From a bacterium M00.F.Ca.ET.205.01.1.1 (GTDB lineage: Bacteria; Pseudomonadota; Alphaproteobacteria; Rhizobiales; Rhizobiaceae): a stretch of 64,000 nucleotides of DNA. Made by a program: the position numbers and the translations under genes. The stretch spans positions 248,001-312,000 of the forward strand of contig SRUQ01000001.1 of NCBI GenBank assembly GCA_004791255.1, read 5' to 3'. Shown one piece after another: positions 63,412 through 64,000 of this stretch (positions are counted from its first letter, which is position 1; each line of letters starts with the position of its first letter). Under the pieces are notes generated by a model. That model had not been told where the DNA came from. It saw only the letters and a list, made by a program, of their open reading frames with translations, and did no database searches.

Positions 63412-64000
63412 ATGCCGAAGCTGTCCGTGCGCCTGCTCGGGACACTGGCGGTCACGCGCAACCGACAGCCGGTGGCACTGCCGGCGTCGCGCAAGCTGCG
63501 GGCGCTGTTCGGCTATCTGGCGCTGGCGCCGCAGCCGGTCGGGCGCTCGCGGCTGTGCGAGCTTTTGTGGGACGTGCCGAACGATCCCCGTGGCGAACTG
63601 CGCTGGTGCCTGAGCAAGCTGCGCGCCGCTCTCGACGCGCCGGATCGGCGCCGGGTCGTGACACAGGGCGACACGGTGGCCCTCGATCTCGGCGATTGCG
63701 CTGTCGATGCGCTGGAGGTCAGCAGCGCCGGCGTCGAGGGTATTGCCACGCTTGGTGTCGAGCGCCTGCGGGCGCTGGCGAAACTGTTTGCCGGCGATTT
63801 CCTTGACCGGCTGGAGCTCGAGCGCAGTCCGCTTTTCAACAGCTGGCTGACGGCGCAGCGCCGTCGCTTCGGCACCTGGCACGCGGCCGTGCTGGAACGG
63901 CTTGTCGAGACCTTGCCGGCGGATGGCGACGAGGCCATCGGCCATCTCGACAGCTGGTTGGAACTGGCGCCGTTCGAGGCGCGCGCGCATCAGGCGCTGC
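63412..64000 (+). CDS. BTAD/SARP-type transcriptional activator (3' end outside the window)
   Basis: Partial; 196 codons to the right edge. The start MPKLSVRLLGTLAVTRNRQPVALPASRKLRALFGYLAL and LCELLWDVPNDPRGELRWCLSKLRAAL are an OmpR-like DNA-binding domain followed by the BTAD helical domain (FAGDFLDRLELERSPLFNSWLTAQRRR). In-frame ATG at 63337 and GTG at 63367 are possible longer starts; none has a strong ribosome-binding site. Divergent from the cysteine-synthase-like gene and likely its regulator. Confidence 0.85.
   Translation, partial: MPKLSVRLLGTLAVTRNRQPVALPASRKLRALFGYLALAPQPVGRSRLCELLWDVPNDPRGELRWCLSKLRAALDAPDRRRVVTQGDTVALDLGDCAVDALEVSSAGVEGIATLGVERLRALAKLFAGDFLDRLELERSPLFNSWLTAQRRRFGTWHAAVLERLVETLPADGDEAIGHLDSWLELAPFEARAHQAL

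Overview
The window reads as a piece of a chromosome from a high-GC alphaproteobacterium of the Hyphomicrobiales (Rhizobiales), most like Mesorhizobium. The evidence is a rhizobial-type PmtA phospholipid N-methyltransferase, a MatB-like ligase beside a GntR regulator, several families of palindromic intergenic repeats of the rhizobial kind, an Atu4866-type protein, and a dense mix of catabolic operons with GntR, LysR, MarR, ArsR and Rrf2 regulators. This assignment is inference from gene content; no rRNA or tRNA gene is visible.

Layout. (1) 1-10.7 kb: an amino-sugar / cell-wall recycling locus. On the minus strand lie murQ, a substrate-binding protein, two ABC permeases and a Gfo/Idh/MocA oxidoreductase; on the plus strand an N-acetylhexosamine kinase, a GntR regulator, a SIS-type deaminase, nagA and an FAD oxidoreductase. 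The divergent promoter region carries two TGGTAT direct-repeat boxes with an 11-bp period. (2) 10.7-17.6 kb: an SbmA/BacA-like ABC exporter, a VOC/MarR divergent pair, matB with a GntR/FCD regulator, and rpe. (3) 17.7-23.6 kb: two large secreted proteins of unknown function that share a Cys-containing domain. (4) 24-30 kb: dnaK-dnaJ, pmtA, an FMN reductase, pyrF. (5) 30-34 kb: small regulatory and enzyme genes (GntR/cupin, ArsR-SRPBCC-GFA, ATP-grasp). (6) 33.9-37.1 kb: a galactose (DeLey-Doudoroff type) operon of SDR dehydrogenase, dgoK, dgoA and lactonase. (7) 37.3-45.3 kb: a GGDEF/EAL protein, LysR/SDR, a GT-C/GT2/GtrA lipid-linked glycosylation group, and gshB. (8) 45.5-48.9 kb: a regulator-rich insert-like segment. 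(9) 49-56 kb: comM/yifB, an AT-richer islet of four secreted proteins (two protease-like, a GH25 muramidase and a DUF4019-like protein), and malate synthase G. (10) 56.3-64 kb: a hydantoinase-like ATPase, a cupredoxin, a CDGSH protein, twin small secreted Cys-rich proteins, a PLP decarboxylase with a cysteine-synthase-like enzyme, and the start of a BTAD regulator.

What stands out: an islet of secreted lytic enzymes with different base composition; the paired large secreted proteins; a three-site 19-bp operator motif around an Rrf2 gene; and a repeat family in which all three copies supply the TAG stop codon of a neighbouring gene, while a different repeat encodes the C-terminal tail of MurQ.

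Many genes start at ATG, GTG or TTG codons inside longer open frames. I chose starts by ribosome-binding sites, signal peptides and family alignment, and state alternatives where unsure. Motif and family statements come from reading the translations; no database was searched.
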